The position numbers and the translations under genes are program-made. From positions 13,185-77,184 of the forward strand of contig JBNKCG010000088.1 of assembly GCA_050287605.1 (NCBI GenBank): a DNA stretch of 64,000 bases. The letters run 5' to 3'. Position 1 is the first letter of the stretch; each line of letters starts with the position of its first letter. This document shows positions 16,422 through 24,624 of this stretch, piece by piece. The notes beneath the pieces are model-generated. The model was not told the DNA's origin. It worked only from the letters and a program-made list of their open reading frames with translations, and made no database searches. The stretch is from QQUJ01 sp050287605. Its GTDB lineage: Bacteria; Pseudomonadota; Gammaproteobacteria; QQUJ01.

Positions 16422-17570
16422 TCAGTCCTTGGCGCCCGGCATCAGGCTGTCGATAAGTTCGGGCGTCCACGGCGTGCCCTTGGCCAGCGCCTGGCGCAGC
16501 GCAACGAAATCGATCTCGCGGCCGGTCTCTTTCGTTCCCTCGTTAAAGGCACGGAATCCGGTGCGCGCCTCGTTCATCATGTTCAACGCCAGCCACGCGC
16601 GACTGTCTTCCTTGTTGTGGTTCCAGGCTTCGAGCTTGGGCTTGCGCAGTTCTTCGAGACTCTTGGTCATGCACTCGGGGAAGGTTTCGATCAGCTTGGC
16701 GCACAGCGCTTCGACCTTCTCGTCCAACAAACTGAGATCCACCTCGCCCTGCTTCATCAGTTCGCGGCCCTCCTTGAACTCGGCGCCGGTCTTGAATTCG
16801 CCGTGCACGATACGGCCGTATTCGTCGAGCATGCGATCGGTAACCACGGTGGGGTTGGCTACGAACTTGCCGTCGATCTTGAGCGCCGGGGCAATGTCGG
16901 CGCAGATCCCCAGCCGGTACGCCTTGTGCGCGGAGAACGGTTCGCACAACGTGCCGGAGACCATCGCCTGCTCGGCGCCGATCATCACGGGCAGAAAATC
17001 GGTAGCACCACCGATGGCGGCCGAACCGTGCTTGGGTCCCGCCTGACCGAAGTTGGCAAGGTCCTGCGCAACGGTGAAGTCGCAGGCCATGCCGATCTCC
17101 TGCCCGCCGCCGATGCGCATGCCGTTGACGCGGCACACCACAGGCTTGTCGCAGGCCAGGATGGCGCTCACCATGTCGTTGAACAGGCGCATGTACTGGC
17201 GGTACTCCTGCGGATTGCCGGCGTAGTACTCCGCGTACTCTTTGGTGTTACCGCCGGTGCAGAACGCCTTGTCGCCCACCGCTGTGAACACCACGGCGTT
17301 GACCTCACGATCCACGGAGGCACGACGAAACGCCATGATGGTGGCCTTTACCATGGCCGTCGTGTAGCTGTTGTACTGCTTGGGATTGTTGAAGATGATC
17401 CAGGCGTTGTAGAGCCCGTCGGCAACGCTGCCGTCGCGGCGTTTTGCCGGGCGCTTTTCATACAACACCATGCCGTCGGAGAGCTCCTCCACCGAGGCGC
17501 CAATCAGGTTGTGATCGATCAAGTGCTGCGGCGCCGTGGCGGCGACAATCGCATCGGTTTTCTTGGACAT
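16422..17570 (-). CDS. oah: 6-oxocyclohex-1-ene-1-carbonyl-CoA hydrolase
   Basis: A 382-residue crotonase-fold hydrolase that hydrates and cleaves the ring to 3-hydroxypimelyl-CoA. It is longer than ordinary crotonases because of an N-terminal extension. Diagnostic segments are AWIIFNNPKQYNSYTTAMV, AFCTGGNTKEYAEYYAGN, RVNGMRIGGGQEIGMACDF and GAEQAMVSGTLCEPFSA. Length and motifs match Oah of Thauera and Geobacter. Between had (33 bases) and dch (four bases) in the same operon. Confidence 0.94.
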   Translation of the reverse strand: MSKKTDAIVAATAPQHLIDHNLIGASVEELSDGMVLYEKRPAKRRDGSVADGLYNAWIIFNNPKQYNSYTTAMVKATIMAFRRASVDREVNAVVFTAVGDKAFCTGGNTKEYAEYYAGNPQEYRQYMRLFNDMVSAILACDKPVVCRVNGMRIGGGQEIGMACDFTVAQDLANFGQAGPKHGSAAIGGATDFLPVMIGAEQAMVSGTLCEPFSAHKAYRLGICADIAPALKIDGKFVANPTVVTDRMLDEYGRIVHGEFKTGAEFKEGRELMKQGEVDLSLLDEKVEALCAKLIETFPECMTKSLEELRKPKLEAWNHNKEDSRAWLALNMMNEARTGFRAFNEGTKETGREIDFVALRQALAKGTPWTPELIDSLMPGAKD

Positions 17571-17603
17571 TTCGTTGCTTCCCCTCGGATAAGTCGTTAC
17601 GGG

Positions 17604-18677
17604 TTAACCGTGATCCGGAATCAGAATCGCGCGCTGCGTGAGTTTGTGCGCATGGGCCGCTGCGAAGATCTCGTTGATATCGTCCAGCGGGTGTTGCGCA
17701 ACGAAGGGCTTGAGCGCCACCTTACCGTCGAGGATCAGCGCCAAGGCTTCCGGGTAGAGCTCGGGCAAACAGCCCCAATTACCCAAGGCACGGGCATGGA
17801 AGGCCATCAGATTGGAGAGCCGCAACGTGACCTTGTCCATGGTGAATCCGACAACGGCCAGGGTACCGCCAAAGGTCATCAGGCCGTAGGCGGTCTCCTG
17901 TCCGGCGGACGTCCCCGAACACTCGAAAATCGTCCACTCGGTGGAGCGTAAACCTTCGTTCTTGGCGAAGGTCTGTACCGCCTTCTTGAGTTCTTTGCCG
18001 GCCACTTCCCGCGCGTTGAGCGTAAGGCCTGCGCCGTACTGCTTTACCAGTTCCAACTTGGCGTCGTCGATATCGACGGCCACTACCGTGGCCCCCATGG
18101 CCTTGGCGATCTGTACGGCGTAGGTGCCGACTCCGCCCACGCCGATGACGATGGCCAAGTCACCCGGCTTGATGCCGGCCTGCACCACCGCTTGATACGG
18201 GGTCGTCACGGCATCGGCGACCACCGACAAATCCGCCAATTCGAGCCCGACCGCACCGAGGCGAGTCTCATCGACGCCGCATAGACCGTAGGCGGGTACG
18301 GTGATGTGAGTGGCGAATCCACCATGGATGTCGTTTCCGGGCATCTTCTGGGTGCGGCAGATCGTGCCCAGCCCACGCTTGCAAAGATCGCACTCGCCGC
18401 AGGGGATGACGGCGGGAATGATGACGGCACGCCCCTGCCACTCCCCGGCACCTTCGCCACAGGCCACCACATGGCCGCTGATCTCGTGGCCCAACGTCAA
18501 CGGTAGCGGTTGTTTGAGCGGGACGCCGTCGTAGATAAACCCCAGGTCGGTATGGCAGACACCGCACCCGGCGATCTGCACCAGGACCTCGCCCGGACCC
18601 GGCTGCTGCGGCTCGAACGACTCCCTGGACATCGGTTGACCAACCTCGGTCATCAACCAGCGATAGGCTGTAGCCAT
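17604..18677 (-). CDS. had: 6-hydroxycyclohex-1-ene-1-carbonyl-CoA dehydrogenase
   Basis: A 357-residue zinc alcohol dehydrogenase (MDR family) that oxidises the Dch product with NAD+. Catalytic zinc region CGVCHTDLGFIYDG and GHEISGHVV; structural zinc cluster CGECDLCKRGLGTIC; nucleotide-binding VIGVGGVGTYAVQIAKA followed by VVAVDIDD, whose Asp favours NAD. First gene of the minus-strand benzoyl-CoA operon. GGAGGAG precedes the ATG. The promoter and a palindromic operator lie 30-58 bases upstream. Confidence 0.93.
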   Translation of the reverse strand: MATAYRWLMTEVGQPMSRESFEPQQPGPGEVLVQIAGCGVCHTDLGFIYDGVPLKQPLPLTLGHEISGHVVACGEGAGEWQGRAVIIPAVIPCGECDLCKRGLGTICRTQKMPGNDIHGGFATHITVPAYGLCGVDETRLGAVGLELADLSVVADAVTTPYQAVVQAGIKPGDLAIVIGVGGVGTYAVQIAKAMGATVVAVDIDDAKLELVKQYGAGLTLNAREVAGKELKKAVQTFAKNEGLRSTEWTIFECSGTSAGQETAYGLMTFGGTLAVVGFTMDKVTLRLSNLMAFHARALGNWGCLPELYPEALALILDGKVALKPFVAQHPLDDINEIFAAAHAHKLTQRAILIPDHG

Positions 18678-18706
18678 AGGTATTTCTCCTCCCGTTGTTT
18701 TGAGCG

Positions 18707-18735
18707 ACTATAATTTCCGTTTACGTAAACGTCAA
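18707..18735 (-). promoter_or_regulatory. sigma-70 promoter of the had-bcr operon
   Basis: On the minus strand, TTGACG (complement of 18730-18735) and TATAGT (complement of 18707-18712) are separated by exactly 17 bases. They match the -35 and -10 consensus at five of six positions each. Initiation near 18700 gives a leader of about 22 bases ending in the GGAGGAG ribosome-binding site of had. Confidence 0.75.
18720..18735. promoter_or_regulatory. ACGT-N2-ACGT operator, copy 1 (had promoter)
   Basis: TTTACGTAAACGTCAA has two ACGT cores two bases apart inside near-symmetric TTNACG/CGTNAA flanks. It overlaps the -35 hexamer and fills most of the -35/-10 spacer of the had promoter. The pattern resembles sites of the MerR-family regulator LiuR as I remember them. 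The regulator is not encoded here. Position suggests repression or MerR-like control (inference). Confidence 0.65.
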
Positions 18736-18826
18736 TATTTTTTGGTTTGCGCGATCACGCAATTGGGGCAACGGCAACGCCGCCGATATCTGTCGAATTT
18801 TCAGCGGCTTGCCGCCGCTGTCACAC

Positions 18827-18844
18827 AATGGATAATTTTCCATT
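18827..18844. promoter_or_regulatory. inverted repeat upstream of the korA promoter
   Basis: AATGGA (18827-18832) and TCCATT (18839-18844) are exact inverted copies around an AT-rich centre. It ends about 20 bases before the candidate korA -35, a usual activator position. Factor unknown. Confidence 0.35.
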
Positions 18845-18863
18845 ATGAGTGGCTAAATATTTG

Positions 18864-18893
18864 TTGACGCGACGAGCAGCAACTGTTTATGGT
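18864..18893 (+). promoter_or_regulatory. candidate promoter of korAB
   Basis: TTGACG (18864-18869), an 18-base spacer and TATGGT (18888-18893). This predicts a start near 18900 and an untranslated leader of about 190 bases before korA. Confidence 0.45.
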
Positions 18894-19091
18894 TACGAAA
18901 TCCCTGCTGCGGTGCGGAATTTTGGGGGTCCCAGGGGAGTCTCACCCGGCATGAATAGCAGTAAGTACAACAATAGGTTATCTGGACTCGCAATCCAGTC
19001 CGAAGAGACTCTCCGCATCGTGCAGGCGTGTAGGGGTGCCCAATCGACACCTTGTCTTTTACGTTTGGGGAAGTGACTGGAAAGCATACTG

Positions 19092-20807
19092 ATGACCGCG
19101 CGATCCGTTTCAATTGTTCTAACCGGCAGTGGCGGCTCCGGCGTGATGACCGCCGGAGAAATGCTGCTCGGCGCCGCAGCTCGAGCTGGACTGTACGGGT
19201 ACATGACCCGTTCGTCCGGACCGCAGATCCGCGGCGGCGAAGCGGCCGCCATGATCCGCCTCTCCACCGATCCCATTGCATCGCACACCGACCGCTACGA
19301 CCTGCTGCTCGCCATCGACTGGCAGAACGTGGGTCGTTTCGCCGCCGAGATGCCGCTGGACGGCGATAGTCTGGTCATCGGCGATCCGGCCATGGGCGAG
19401 GCCCCCAAAGAGGTCGTCGCCATGGGAGCGCGCAACGCTGAACTCCCTATGCAGGAGCTCTGCAAGGAGAACAAGGGCTGGCGCCCCAACATGCTGGCCT
19501 TGGGTGCCGTCTCCGCCCTGATCGGTCTCCCCGAGGAGCATGTGTTCGGTTTGATCGAGAAAAAACTCAAGCGCAAGGGCGAAGAGGCCATCGCGCTCAG
19601 CGTCGACGCCGTCAAGGCCGGCATCAAGGCGGCCGGCGAGATGCCCGAGGTTCCCAAACTGGGCAAAGGTTCGGAGGACGTCAGCAACCGCTGGTCCATC
19701 ACCGGCAACGAAGCCGCGGGCCTGGGTGCTGTGCGCGGCGGTGTCCGATTCGTCGCAGCCTACCCCATCACCCCGGGCACCGAGGTTCTGGAGTGGCTCG
19801 CGCCCTCGCTGAAGAAACTCGGTGGCGTGCTGGTACAGGCGGAAGACGAGCTGGCTTCCATCACGCAGATCATCGGCGCCTCCTTCGGCGGTCGTCCGTC
19901 GCTCACCGCCACCTCCGGTCCCGGTCTGGCGCTGATGATGGAATCCATCGGCCTGGCTGTCGCCTCGGAAACCCCCGTTGTGATCATTGACGTGCAGCGT
20001 GGCGGACCGTCCACCGGCATCCCCACCAAATCGGAACAGTCGGACCTCAACATCGCCCTCTATGGTCTGCACGGCGACGCCCCGCATCTGGTGGTCGCTC
20101 CTCTTTCCATCGGCGACTGTCTGTTCACCACGCAGTGGGCGGTGCATCTGGCCGAAGGGCTCCAGACGGCCTGCATCGTGCTCTCCGACCAGTCCATGGG
20201 GCAGTCGCGCGCCATCATCGATCGGCCCGCCGACATCGCCTTCATGGCTAAACGTGAGCAACCGCAGCAGTTGGACGAGAACTACCGGCGCTACGCGATC
20301 ACCGCCTCCGGCGTTTCGCCCATGGCCGTCCCCGGCATGCCCGGTGGCCAGTACTGCGCCGACGGACTGGAGCACAACATCAAGGGCACGCCCTCCAGCT
20401 TGGCGGACGATCACTACGCACAGATGGACAAGCGTCTCAAGAAACTCACCCAGTTCAACTACGGCGATCACTGGGCCGAGATCGACGGCCAAGGCACCAC
20501 CGCCGTGATCACCTGGGGATCGTGTTCGGGGCCGGTGCGCGAAGCGATCAGCCGTCTGCGCAACGCCGGGCAGGACGTCAAACTGATCGGCATGCGCCTG
20601 CTCTCCCCCGCTCAGCCGGAGAAGATGGCACAAGCCCTTGAAGGTGTGGAACGCGTCCTGGTGGTGGAACAGAGCCACGGCGGACAGTTCTACCGCTACC
20701 TGCGCGCGCACTTCGATCTGCCGAACGAGGTCAAATCGTTCCGCCGGCCGGGACCGCTACCCATGCGTCCCAACGAAATTCACGACCAACTTGCGAGCTG
20801 GAGCTGA
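19092..20807 (+). CDS. korA: 2-oxoglutarate:ferredoxin oxidoreductase, fused gamma-alpha subunit
   Basis: A 571-residue subunit of a 2-oxoacid:ferredoxin oxidoreductase. Residues ~1-190 are the gamma domain (VLTGSGGSGVMTAGEMLLG; RSSGPQIRGGEAAA). From ~200 comes the alpha domain with the conserved YPITPGTEVLEWLA, TSGPGLALMMESIG, and RGGPSTGIPTKSEQSD for the CoA/2-oxoacid site. The two-subunit architecture and position beside the bcr operon match KorAB of Thauera, which oxidises 2-oxoglutarate to succinyl-CoA and reduces the ferredoxin used by benzoyl-CoA reductase. Substrate is assigned by context; other 2-oxoacids remain possible. Confidence 0.9.
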   Translation: MTARSVSIVLTGSGGSGVMTAGEMLLGAAARAGLYGYMTRSSGPQIRGGEAAAMIRLSTDPIASHTDRYDLLLAIDWQNVGRFAAEMPLDGDSLVIGDPAMGEAPKEVVAMGARNAELPMQELCKENKGWRPNMLALGAVSALIGLPEEHVFGLIEKKLKRKGEEAIALSVDAVKAGIKAAGEMPEVPKLGKGSEDVSNRWSITGNEAAGLGAVRGGVRFVAAYPITPGTEVLEWLAPSLKKLGGVLVQAEDELASITQIIGASFGGRPSLTATSGPGLALMMESIGLAVASETPVVIIDVQRGGPSTGIPTKSEQSDLNIALYGLHGDAPHLVVAPLSIGDCLFTTQWAVHLAEGLQTACIVLSDQSMGQSRAIIDRPADIAFMAKREQPQQLDENYRRYAITASGVSPMAVPGMPGGQYCADGLEHNIKGTPSSLADDHYAQMDKRLKKLTQFNYGDHWAEIDGQGTTAVITWGSCSGPVREAISRLRNAGQDVKLIGMRLLSPAQPEKMAQALEGVERVLVVEQSHGGQFYRYLRAHFDLPNEVKSFRRPGPLPMRPNEIHDQLASWS

Positions 20808-20809
20808 TC

Positions 20810-21649
20810 ATGGACACCAATACCGCTACCGCCCCCCTCTCTGCGAAGGACTACATGTCCGGGGTCAAACCGGTCTGGTGCCCCGGCTGCGGCGATTTCG
20901 CCGTACTGTCCGCTGTGACCAAGGCCCTCGCCGAACTCCATCTTGAGCCGCACAACGTTGCCGTTATCTCTGGGATCGGCTGTTCGTCGCGTATCCCCGC
21001 CTACGTCAACAGCTACGGTTTCCACGGCCTGCACGGGCGCGCCCTGCCGCTCGCCATCGGCCTGAAGGTGGCGCGTCCGGATCTCACCGTTCTCGCTGCA
21101 GGCGGCGATGGCGACGGGTTCTCCATCGGCGGCAACCACTTCCTGCACGCCTGCCGGCGCAACGTGGACATGACCTATATCGTCATGGACAACCAGGTCT
21201 ACGGCATGACCAAGGGCCAAGCTTCGCCCACCACCGAGCCTGACTGGCAGCGCGGCAAACTGACCCCCGGCGGACCCGGCATCAACCCGTTCTATCCGCT
21301 GGTCGTTGCCCTCGCCTCCGGCGCCAACTTTATCGCCCGCAGCTTCACCGGCGATCCCAACTACACCGCGCAAATCCTGGTGGAGGCCATCAAACACCCG
21401 GGCTTCTCCTTCGTGCAGCTGATGAGCCCCTGCGTCACGTTCCGCGAGGAGCAGCGCAACTGGAAGAAAGTGGTGCGCAAAATCGATCTGGAAGCCACTT
21501 CGGACCCGGCACGCGCCGCACGCCGCCTGATGACCGACGACGGCTTCAACCTGGGTGTGCTCTACAAAGGCGATCGCCGGGTCTACGCGCCCGAACAAAA
21601 GATGTCGGTGGAGAACGTCACCACGCTTGAGCAGGAGTTCTACGTATGA
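20810..21649 (+). CDS. korB: 2-oxoglutarate:ferredoxin oxidoreductase, beta (TPP) subunit
   Basis: A 279-residue thiamine-diphosphate subunit. It has the cluster ligands CPGCGDF and GIGCSSR, the TPP/Mg motif GGDGDGFSIGGNH continuing to MDNQVYGMTKGQ, and the late Cys in LMSPCVTFRE. Two bases separate it from korA. With KorA it forms the CoA-dependent enzyme that generates low-potential reduced ferredoxin in the cytoplasm. The stop overlaps the next start (ATGA). Confidence 0.92.
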   Translation: MDTNTATAPLSAKDYMSGVKPVWCPGCGDFAVLSAVTKALAELHLEPHNVAVISGIGCSSRIPAYVNSYGFHGLHGRALPLAIGLKVARPDLTVLAAGGDGDGFSIGGNHFLHACRRNVDMTYIVMDNQVYGMTKGQASPTTEPDWQRGKLTPGGPGINPFYPLVVALASGANFIARSFTGDPNYTAQILVEAIKHPGFSFVQLMSPCVTFREEQRNWKKVVRKIDLEATSDPARAARRLMTDDGFNLGVLYKGDRRVYAPEQKMSVENVTTLEQEFYV

Positions 21650-22179
21650 TCCAGCTCGAATCCGGTGACTCACCGCAAATCCACACCATCGAGGAGTTGC
21701 TAGCGCACGCCCACGCGCTGGAAGCCGAAGCGGTCGATCGCTACAACCTGCTCGCCGATCAGATGGAAGCGCACAACAACATGGAAGTTGCCGAGCTGTT
21801 TCGCAAGATGGCCGTGATCGAAGGCAAACACGTCGAACGTGTGAATCACCTCAGCGAAGGGCGCGAACTGCCACACATCTCTCCCTGGGATCATCAATGG
21901 GAGGGCGAATCGCCGGAAGCGCTCGATTCGTCCGCGGTCCACTATTTGATGACACCTCACCACGCACTCCAACTGGCCGTCCAACACGAAAAGCAGGCGG
22001 CCGATTTCTACGCCGAGGTCGTTGAGACGGCGAGCGAAGAAGAAGTGCGCGATCTGGCCAAAACCCTCGCGGCGGAAGAGCACGAGCATGTCGCTCTTCT
22101 CCAGAAGTGGTTGGAGAAGGTGCCGGAGCCTGACGAGGATTGGGCGGAAGATCCCGATCCGCCGACGTTGCAGGAATAG
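21646..22179 (+). CDS. rubrerythrin/ferritin-like diiron protein
   Basis: A 177-residue four-helix-bundle protein. Two ExxH-type metal motifs are visible (VIEGKHVERV and AAEEHEHVALL), with the partner carboxylates in LEAEAVDRYNLL and VQHEKQAADFYAEV, as in rubrerythrin-like diiron proteins. There is no C-terminal rubredoxin Cys pair. An acidic tail closes the protein. The start overlaps the korB stop by four bases, so translation is coupled. Likely use: removing peroxide or oxygen near the oxygen-sensitive oxidoreductase, or an iron-handling role (inference). Confidence 0.8.
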   Translation: MIQLESGDSPQIHTIEELLAHAHALEAEAVDRYNLLADQMEAHNNMEVAELFRKMAVIEGKHVERVNHLSEGRELPHISPWDHQWEGESPEALDSSAVHYLMTPHHALQLAVQHEKQAADFYAEVVETASEEEVRDLAKTLAAEEHEHVALLQKWLEKVPEPDEDWAEDPDPPTLQE

Positions 22180-22192
22180 TGTGTGATCGATG

Positions 22193-22221
22193 AAAGAGCG
22201 GGCAATGCCCGCTCTTTTTTT
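22193..22221 (+). terminator. rho-independent terminator of the korAB operon
   Basis: AAAGAGCGGGC (22193-22203) pairs with GCCCGCTCTTT across a three-base loop and is followed by further T to 22221. It lies 13 bases after the stop of the ferritin-like gene. Confidence 0.92.
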
Positions 22222-22230
22222 GTCCCGATG

Positions 22231-22392
22231 TAGGTTGGGTTAGCGAAGCGTAACCCAACGTTGTAACCATTATGTTGAGCGGCTACGCCGCAGATTTACC
22301 TAATGCGGGGGACCGTCCCCGCATTCAATAAAACACGGCGTAGCCGCACAAAATGGAGTAATCGTCGGGTTACGCTCCGCCAACCCTACCTA
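22231..22392. repeat. three-level nested inverted-repeat element
   Basis: Outer arms 22231-22256 and 22367-22392 are imperfect inverted copies (TAGGTTGGGTT...; ...AACCCTACCTA). The left arm also folds on itself (GTTGGGTTA/TAACCCAAC, 22234-22259). The middle arms GCGGCTACGCCG (22279-22290) and CGGCGTAGCCGC (22336-22347) are exact. The centre, 22302-22325, pairs AATGCGGGG with CCCCGCATT. The element fills the gap between two convergent genes. It looks like a non-coding REP/MITE-type repeat of the family carrying TAGGTTGGGTTAGCG. Confidence 0.7.
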
Positions 22393-23049
22393 CATAGACG
22401 CTGACAACCGCTCACCAAACAAATCATAACCCGCATCCCGCAAGTGCATGTCCACCGCGACGGGATCGTCGGAATGAAACCGCACAATGACGATACGCAT
22501 CCCGGTGTCATCGGGATGCACCGGCGATACCACCGTCGTGATCGTTCCGCCTGCCGCATTGATGGCGTCCAGCAGCCTGGCCAGCTCGCCCATCTTGTCT
22601 TCCAGATGCACTGCAATGCGCGCCACGCCCGCCTGCAGACAACCGGTGATGTCGAGGAAAAAATCCAACAGATCGACGCTGGTCAGAATCCCCACCAGCT
22701 TGCCGTCCGCCACCACTGGCAAGCAACCGATCTTGTCGCCGCGCATCAGGCATCCCGCCTCCTCCACCAGCGTCTCGGGCGAGCAGGTGACGACATCGCG
22801 GTGCATGATCTTTTCGGCGGTGACCTTGGCCAGCAGGTAGTTAGCCTCGCCGCGATCCAGGGTGGTGATCCACGAAGGTCCCGCGCGCTGAACGTCGCGG
22901 TGGGAGATGATTCCCATCAGACGGTTGTCGCCGTCCACCACCGGCAGGTGACGCAGCTTGTGCTGCTGCATCAGATCGGCAATGCGCGCCAGCTTGGTCT
23001 GCGGAGTCACGGTGATGACCGCGTGGGTCATGATCTTCTCGACATACAT
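22390..23049 (-). CDS. CBS-pair plus ACT-like domain protein (AcuB-like)
   Basis: A 219-residue cytosolic protein with two CBS motifs (KIMTHAVITVTPQTKL...RHLPVVDG and KIMHRDVVTCSPETLV...CLPVVADG, residues ~5-130). An ACT-like domain follows at ~140-215 (RIAVHLEDKMGELARLLDAI). CBS pairs bind adenine nucleotides and ACT domains bind small metabolites, so it is probably a metabolic sensor. It lies 88 bases downstream of livF on the same strand and may be transcribed with the importer. Specific ligand unknown. Confidence 0.8.
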   Translation of the reverse strand: MYVEKIMTHAVITVTPQTKLARIADLMQQHKLRHLPVVDGDNRLMGIISHRDVQRAGPSWITTLDRGEANYLLAKVTAEKIMHRDVVTCSPETLVEEAGCLMRGDKIGCLPVVADGKLVGILTSVDLLDFFLDITGCLQAGVARIAVHLEDKMGELARLLDAINAAGGTITTVVSPVHPDDTGMRIVIVRFHSDDPVAVDMHLRDAGYDLFGERLSASM

Positions 23050-23137
23050 GGCCGCTGTGCTCCCTGTTACGAGTCACCCACGGTGACTGTGGTGTTTGCA
23101 ACCGTGATTGCCGCTGCCCGCTCAGATAGCGGCGATC

Positions 23138-23860
23138 TTACTGCCCCAAATACGCTTTGCGCACCGCTTCGTCTTCGAGCAGATCGACGGCGGGCGCAGT
23201 CATCACCACCTTGCCGGTCTCCAGCACGTAGCCACGGTGGGCGATCTTCAAGGCGGCGCGCGCGTTCTGCTCCACCAACAGCACCGTCACGCCGCTGGCG
23301 TTGAGCTCGTGAATGACGCGAAAGATCTCCTCCACCAACAGGGGTGCCAGTCCCATCGACGGCTCATCAAGCAGCAGCAGTTTGGGTTGCCCCAGCAACG
23401 CCCGCCCGATGGCCAGCATCTGCTGCTGGCCGCCTGACAACGTACCCGCCGCCTGGTTGCGCTTCTCTTTGAGAATAGGGAACATCGCATAGATCTTTTC
23501 GATCTCCTGCGTCACCCACCCGCCGCGGCTACGATGGGTGTAGCCCCCCAACCGCAGGTTGTCCTCCACGCTCAAGGGCCCGAACACCTGACGCCCTTCG
23601 GGCACCTGGCAAATCCCTCCCGCCACGATGCGATGCGCCTTGCGACGCGTCAATTCCACCCCCTCGAAAGTGATCGAACCGCCGCTGGCGGGTTGCACCC
23701 CGGAAAGCGTACGCAGCAGCGTCGTCTTGCCTGCCCCGTTGGCGCCGACAATCGCCACCAGCTCCCCGGCATCGACGTGCAACGAGACCTTGTCGATGGC
23801 ACGGATCGGCCCATAGTGGCTCGTCAGCTCGCTGACCTGTAGCAGCGCTTCAGCCGGCAA
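23138..23860 (-). CDS. livF: branched-chain-type ABC transporter ATPase LivF
   Basis: A 240-residue ABC ATPase: Walker A GANGAGKTT, Q-loop region, signature LSGGQQQML, Walker B LLLLDEPSMGL and the H-region VLLVEQNA. It is the second ATPase of a HAAT-type importer and overlaps livG by 11 bases. Context beside benzoyl-CoA and phenylacetate genes, and control sites shared with them, make an aromatic-acid substrate more likely than amino acids (inference). Confidence 0.88.
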   Translation of the reverse strand: MPAEALLQVSELTSHYGPIRAIDKVSLHVDAGELVAIVGANGAGKTTLLRTLSGVQPASGGSITFEGVELTRRKAHRIVAGGICQVPEGRQVFGPLSVEDNLRLGGYTHRSRGGWVTQEIEKIYAMFPILKEKRNQAAGTLSGGQQQMLAIGRALLGQPKLLLLDEPSMGLAPLLVEEIFRVIHELNASGVTVLLVEQNARAALKIAHRGYVLETGKVVMTAPAVDLLEDEAVRKAYLGQ

Positions 23861-24623
23861 ACTCCACCTCCCCGCCCAGATACGCAGCGATCACCTGCGG
23901 GTTGTTCTGCACCTCCGTCGGCGTCCCTTCCGCCAGGCGACTGCCGTAATCGAGCACCAGCACCGTGTCGGAGATACCCATCACCAAACCCATATTGTGT
24001 TCCACCAGCAGTACCGTGATCCCGCTGTCGCGGATGCGTCCGATCAGTTCGCGCATCTCCTTGGTTTCGGTGTCGTTGAGTCCCGCCGCCGGCTCGTCCA
24101 TCAGCAGCAGCTTGGGCTGCGTGGCCAGAGCGCGCGCGATCTCCATGCGTTTGAGTTCACCGTAGGGCAACGCGGACGATTCGCGCTGCGCCAGATGCTC
24201 CAGACCGCAGAATTTGAGCGCTTCCAGTGACCAGCGCTCGATGCGCTTCTCTTCGCCGATCACTCCCGGCCAGCGCACCGCAGCGCGGTAGAGCCCGTTG
24301 CGGGCACGCAAGTGACACCCCACCATGACGTTTTCCAGCACCGACATGTTGAAAAACACCTGCAGGTTCTGGAACGTGCGCGACACACCCAAGGCGGCCA
24401 CCTGATGCGGTTGCATGCCGATCAGCGAGCGCTCCTGAAATCGGATGTCGCCGTCCGTGGGCGTGTAGATGCCGCACAGCATGTTGAATAGCGTCGTCTT
24501 GCCGGCACCGTTGGGTCCGATCACCGCATAGACCACGCCCGGCGGCACCTCGAAGTCGAGATCGCTGACCGCCAGCACGCCGCCGAACGCCTTTTCCAGG
24601 TTCGAGACCTTCAGCAGGCCCAC
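23850..24623 (-). CDS. livG: branched-chain-type ABC transporter ATPase LivG
   Basis: A 257-residue ABC ATPase with Walker A IGPNGAGKTTLFN, signature region ALPYGELKRMEIA (a degenerate LSxGQ typical of LivG), Walker B LLLMDEPAAGLND and switch His in LLVEHNMG. The C-terminal tail GTPTEVQNNPQVIAAYLG is diagnostic for LivG. One base separates it from livM. Works at the cytoplasmic face with LivF, LivH and LivM. Confidence 0.9.
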   Translation of the reverse strand: MGLLKVSNLEKAFGGVLAVSDLDFEVPPGVVYAVIGPNGAGKTTLFNMLCGIYTPTDGDIRFQERSLIGMQPHQVAALGVSRTFQNLQVFFNMSVLENVMVGCHLRARNGLYRAAVRWPGVIGEEKRIERWSLEALKFCGLEHLAQRESSALPYGELKRMEIARALATQPKLLLMDEPAAGLNDTETKEMRELIGRIRDSGITVLLVEHNMGLVMGISDTVLVLDYGSRLAEGTPTEVQNNPQVIAAYLGGEVEFAG

Positions 24624-24624
24624 C

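Larger units (their letters stand above)
18678..19091. promoter_or_regulatory. divergent control region between had and korA (414 bases)
   Basis: No convincing gene here. It holds the had promoter with an embedded operator (18707-18735), an 18-base inverted repeat (18827-18844), and a candidate korA promoter (18864-18893) that leaves a korA leader of about 190 bases. The leader contains a small hairpin (GGACT/AGTCC, around 18983-19000) but no recognisable riboswitch. Confidence 0.6.

Noticed and set aside
18849..19076. A 75-codon open frame in the had-korA intergenic region
   Set aside because: It overlaps the candidate korA promoter, has no ribosome-binding site and no recognisable protein character.
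22222..22392. A CRISPR array or riboswitch in the repeat-rich gap after the korAB operon
   Set aside because: The repeats are inverted and nested, not direct with spacers, and the terminator lies before them, so they are not a leader of a downstream gene on either strand.
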